The translations under genes and the position numbers were made by a program. From Litomosoides sigmodontis (taxonomy: Eukaryota; Nematoda; Chromadorea; Rhabditida; Onchocercidae): a stretch of 64,000 bases of DNA. Positions within the stretch are counted from its first letter, which is position 1, and the number at the start of each line of letters is the position of its first letter. Of the stretch, positions 60,474 through 64,000 are shown in pieces. The stretch lies in NCBI GenBank assembly GCA_963070105.1, contig OY718803.1, positions 11,567,347 through 11,631,346 on the forward strand. The letters run 5' to 3'. The notes beneath the pieces are model-generated. The model did not search any database. It was not told the DNA's origin and worked only from the letters and a program-made list of their open reading frames with translations.

Positions 60474-62580
60474 TTATTTCTTCGATTGACTTTTTGCATA
60501 TTCTAACAAGAAATTCCTTTGCATTGCTTGCTGTGCTTGCTGCAACTGTCGTACCATCTGAGGGCTACTGCTGAACATTGCAGCTGCAGCGGCCGGATTC
60601 ATTGAAGCTGCCAAAGCCGCCAAAGGATTAGTCGCAGCAGCGGCAGCAGCAGCAGCATTTCCAGATGCACTACTCTGTTGCGCATTTTGAACTGCTTGAG
60701 CAAGTGCCGCCATTGCCAAATTGGGTAAACGTTGCTGCATTAATGGATTCCACTGCAGCTGAAAGAAAAGTAATTAGTATCCATATCAGTGACTGTCCTA
60801 CACTGCCACGAACGAAACATTCGCCGCGCTGTATATTTCTGCTTATTCGTCCATATCCAATATGCTAAATGGCAAATGTTTCCGTCAGATATATCCCAAA
60901 AGCTCCAAAAAAATTTTATACAATCATTGTTAATTAACACTGTAATCCTCGTTGAATTTTTGCACATGTTCTCGGTAGCAAATGCAGATATTCTACTTTC
61001 TTTTCCAATTCCCTACAGGATTTCTCATGACACTGCTACGACGATTTCGCCCTGAATGACAACTGGATATTGATGTGTTGAAAAACGCCTTCAAATCTAT
61101 CCCCTCAGTCCGACTACTCCAACTTGACATAACTCAATCTTGATAACATTATCAGCCACAGTTGTTTCAGGTGCTGAAACTACTCTGCCTTGTTCTGATT
61201 CGATTCCACTCAGTTTCCTCGATTTGACCACAAGTATGAATCCTTCATTATTTAGGTGAACTGTATGACGTGAATTTAAGCACATCAGTACTCGTAACTG
61301 ATTTTTCAACTTTGTAATTCCTTCACGATTCTAATCTTCTTCCCACCGAAAGATAGAGGAAAAGAAAAGGAGAATTTCTCGTACCTGTAACATATTTGGT
61401 GCATTGAGCAAAGGATTAGCCATCATAGCCGCAAGCATAGGATTTGTTTGCCGAAGAGCTACTGCTGCTGCCATCTGCTGCTGTAGGAAATTACTCGTAC
61501 CGGTTGCGCCTGCTGCCGCAGCAAGTGCTGCTGCTGCAGCCGCAGCTGCAGCATTCTGCGAAGCAGTTTGTGCTGCAGTGCTACTGCTCGTTGTAGCAGG
61601 CCTTTTGTATGAACCTGATTTCGCATGATGCTGCTGGTGACTTGCCTATAAAACGAAGTCCCTTAAAGGTCCTCCACTCCATGGTTTCCACAATAAGCGA
61701 AGTTCACGTAAGTGTAACAAAATTTATTTAAATCGTGCAAATACTTACAGAGGAAGTAGAAGCTTTTGGTACACTAAGTGAGGCACCAGAGGAGGAAGGG
61801 ACCGGTTTTACAGCAGCTACGCTAAGAGGTGGTGTTGCTGGCGTTGAAGAGCGAGGTGTTGATGAAGAAGGAACAGCAGTTTCGAATTTTCCCTCTGATA
61901 TCTGCTTTTCCAGTTCCTAAAAGTAGAATGATAAATATCATTCCTTCAATCGCAGAGAAATGATCCTTTTCCATAATTAAAAGAAAAAACTATTCTTTCG
62001 TTATTAAAATCTTTTAAATGTTAAAGGAAGAAACATTATGCTGTTGTGCCCCTTACTTGTTCTTTTTCCATAACTTTATTGAAAGCCTTTCTTAACAAAG
62101 CGGTATGCTCTTGACGCAACTTTTTCTTTTGCGCTGCTTTAACGCATGCATCACAGTAAAGATTCAGCGAATTTTCATCCGCTCCAATGGCACGCCAGAC
62201 CGGTGTAAAGTCGGTACCACATTCTTCGCATTGATAAGGCCCCTCAGTGACACGTCTGAAATCAATATTTCATAAATAATTTTCTTTGCTAGCATATACA
62301 GCCATATGTGCACACATGCCAATATCACTGTTGAAAAAAAAATCACACATGTCAGCATCGGGTTTGGAAAAACCCCCATGTTATACCATACCCTGCAAAC
62401 AATATTTTTCTACACAAATAGTAAACTTACTTGGTAGCTATCTTATCTTTCAGCAACCTTTGAACAGCGATATCTAGACCCAAATACATAAGAAAGTCTG
62501 GCTGATTACCGTTCGGGATAAAATGCATATCTGGAGGTGGAGGTCGTGGTGGTGGAATCTGAAATTAGTAGAATTTGAAC

Positions 62581-62635
<55 letters not shown>

Positions 62636-63985
62636 ACGATAAAAAATTTGAGGTTGATTGAATTACACCAGAATGTTAGCAAGAACCCTTCTCTCCCATA
62701 CATTTGCTTTACAGTACCTGTAATCCGCAAAAATTCTCGGAAAATCAGTAAATGTAAAACTGTTGGCATCTAAAAAGACTTCATACTGACTTGCAATAAC
62801 TGTTGCTCTAACTGTCTCCGAAGAGCAAGTTTAGCTGCAGCAGCTCTTTGGGCAGCAGTTTCCTTAGCAGCTAGTGCTGCTGCAGTACTATTTCGTGAAT
62901 GGTGATGTTGCTGCTGCTGCTGCTGTTGTTGTTGTTGTTGTTGTTGTTGTTGATGTTGTGACAGAAGTGCGGCGGTAGCCAAAGCTGCTGCGTGCTGGGT
63001 TAAGCGACCTAAAGCTGCTTGTCTTACGTTTCAGGATATTGAACCTGCACCCACCATGTACAGTTTCGCTGCCCACCGCAAGTGCCAGTTTTCCCCCATT
63101 ATCCTATTAAGATCTTTTTCCTTTTCTATTTCTTTTTTGAGATTTTTAAGATATCCATAGAAATGTGATCCTGCGTTTGTAATGCAATACATAGAATTAC
63201 TAGCAACTATTCCTTAAAATAATTTACGAAACAAATCTGATTCTCGAAATGAATGAGGTGAGCAAAACATGATACATCACTTCAACAAAAATAATTAACC
63301 TACCGTTATTAGCTTGGGCTTGTTGCTGAGCTTGTTGAAGTAATGCTTGAGCCGTAGCTGTATTCAGCAAACCACTTTTGGCTGCATTCTGCAACAATTG
63401 TTGTTGTTGCGGTGTCAAATTCAAATTCATCAGCGCTGCTGCAGCGGATGCAGCTGATACAACTGCACGTGACGATGCGTTAGAAGTTGAAGCTGTAAAT
63501 TGGAAAATAAAATTACACATACGTTATGGTAAAGTATGTATGTCAATCGCAACTCATTCATGTCCAATTATTTACGAAATTCACTCGTCTGTGTTAAATC
63601 ATTGAAGCTGCATTTGCAACAACTGACCTACATATAAATTTAAACCTAACCTTCTAGGCTATGCTTGCCCTGAACAATCAATTTATTTAAGTGGATATAA
63701 CATGTGATGTGGCCATTTTCTTGCAGGAACAGCGAATGGTGTCATCGGTAATACATATAGCTAACATGATAAATGGATTTGTCTGTGACTTATAAGTTAA
63801 CTAGAAACCAGGTCTAACACTGAAACGAGCAAACCACTTTTTAAGATGGGGACATTGTTTTAACCTTTCGAATGGCTATTAGATGTGGATCGATTTTGTA
63901 CAGCAGCAACCGGTGGTTTATAAGCGTGGCCACTACCATTCTGAGCAACATTAGCAGTCAGTTTTCGAATATTTGCTTCCTGTAC
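60474..63985 (-). CDS. dcp-66: p66/GATAD2 subunit of the NuRD complex (DCP-66), 5' end beyond window
   Basis: The p66 subunit bridges MBD2/3 and CHD4 in the nuclear NuRD nucleosome-remodelling and deacetylase complex and supports repression. Exons (high to low): 63985-63865, 63492-63304, 63014-62791, 62558-62431, 62255-62057, 61916-61749, 61645-61385 and 60758-60474. Phases fit and give 524 codons plus TAA. The diagnostic exon 62255-62057 has the GATA-type finger CEECGTDFTPVWR...CDAC followed by QKKKLRQEHTALLRKAF, the same order as in vertebrate GATAD2A/B (DFTPVWR...NQKKALKAEHTNRLK). Before it lies a conserved hydrophobic motif (PDFLMYLGLDIAVQRLL). The rest is low complexity: polyQ/H in exon 63014-62791 and polyA/Q in 63492-63304, 61645-61385 and 60758-60474. 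The N-terminus, including most of the MBD-binding coiled coil (CR1), lies to the right of 64000. Confidence 0.93.
62057..62255 (-). other. dcp-66: p66 GATA-type zinc finger exon
   Basis: Encodes C-x2-C-x21-C-x2-C followed by a basic helix. The loop between cysteine pairs is longer than the 17 residues I recall in vertebrate GATAD2, due to GADENSLNL-type residues. TDFTPVW is intact. Confidence 0.85.
62581..62630. repeat. (AT)n(AG)n compound microsatellite
   Basis: Twenty bp of AT pass directly into about 28 bp of AG. It lies in a dcp-66 intron. Confidence 0.95.
62909..62954 (-). repeat. (CAA)n/(CAG)n coding polyglutamine tract of p66
   Basis: Minus-strand CAA then CAG codons encode about 15 glutamines followed by HHH. 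Mixed codons suggest moderate age and lower instability than a pure CAG run. Confidence 0.9.
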
Positions 63986-64000
63986 CTAAAAAAAATAACA

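Overview
The window is animal nuclear DNA from a nematode. Genes are cut into many short exons by GT..AG introns of roughly 50-1000 bp with TTTCAG-type acceptors, there are many microsatellites, and all four recognisable proteins look like nematode members of animal families. The species cannot be named; a spirurid or ascarid-type parasitic nematode is a guess. No tRNA, rRNA, CRISPR array, intact transposon or viral sequence was recognised. All exon models were made by hand from reading frame, splice-site phase and family conservation.

Layout. (1) 1-3278 is upstream DNA. (2) 3279-15700 (+) is a complete gene of about 32 exons for a CSPG4/NG2-type transmembrane proteoglycan: signal peptide, laminin-G-like region, a long array of CSPG repeats, one membrane segment and a C-terminal QYWV PDZ ligand (about 2166 aa). 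(3) 15701-20172 is a tail-to-tail spacer with microsatellites. (4) 35582-20173 (-) is a complete gene of about 41 exons for a class IX unconventional myosin (HUM-7/MYO9): RA-like N-terminus, motor, four IQ motifs, two C1 zinc fingers and a RhoGAP domain (about 1943 aa). (5) 35583-48793 is a 13 kb head-to-head spacer, rich in simple repeats, with no convincing gene. (6) 48794-57422 (+) is a Patched-related sterol-sensing-domain (PTR) protein; its first exon is uncertain. (7) 57423-60473 is a tail-to-tail spacer. (8) 63985-60474 (-) is the C-terminal 524 codons of a p66/GATAD2 (DCP-66) subunit of the NuRD complex, whose 5' end lies beyond the right edge.

Neighbouring genes alternate in strand, so there is no operon. 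Their roles (cell-surface adhesion proteoglycan, Rho-inactivating motor, RND-like membrane protein, chromatin repressor) do not form one pathway.

The most interesting details are a PTR protein whose TM4 GVDD motif reads GVNG, a conserved GC-AG intron in the myosin motor, a 17-nt microexon in the proteoglycan gene, a possible cassette exon with a hydrophobic peptide in the myosin tail, and a recurring class of perfect 18-19 bp hairpins with 3-4 nt loops and unrelated sequences. I did not find a convincing undescribed multi-gene system.
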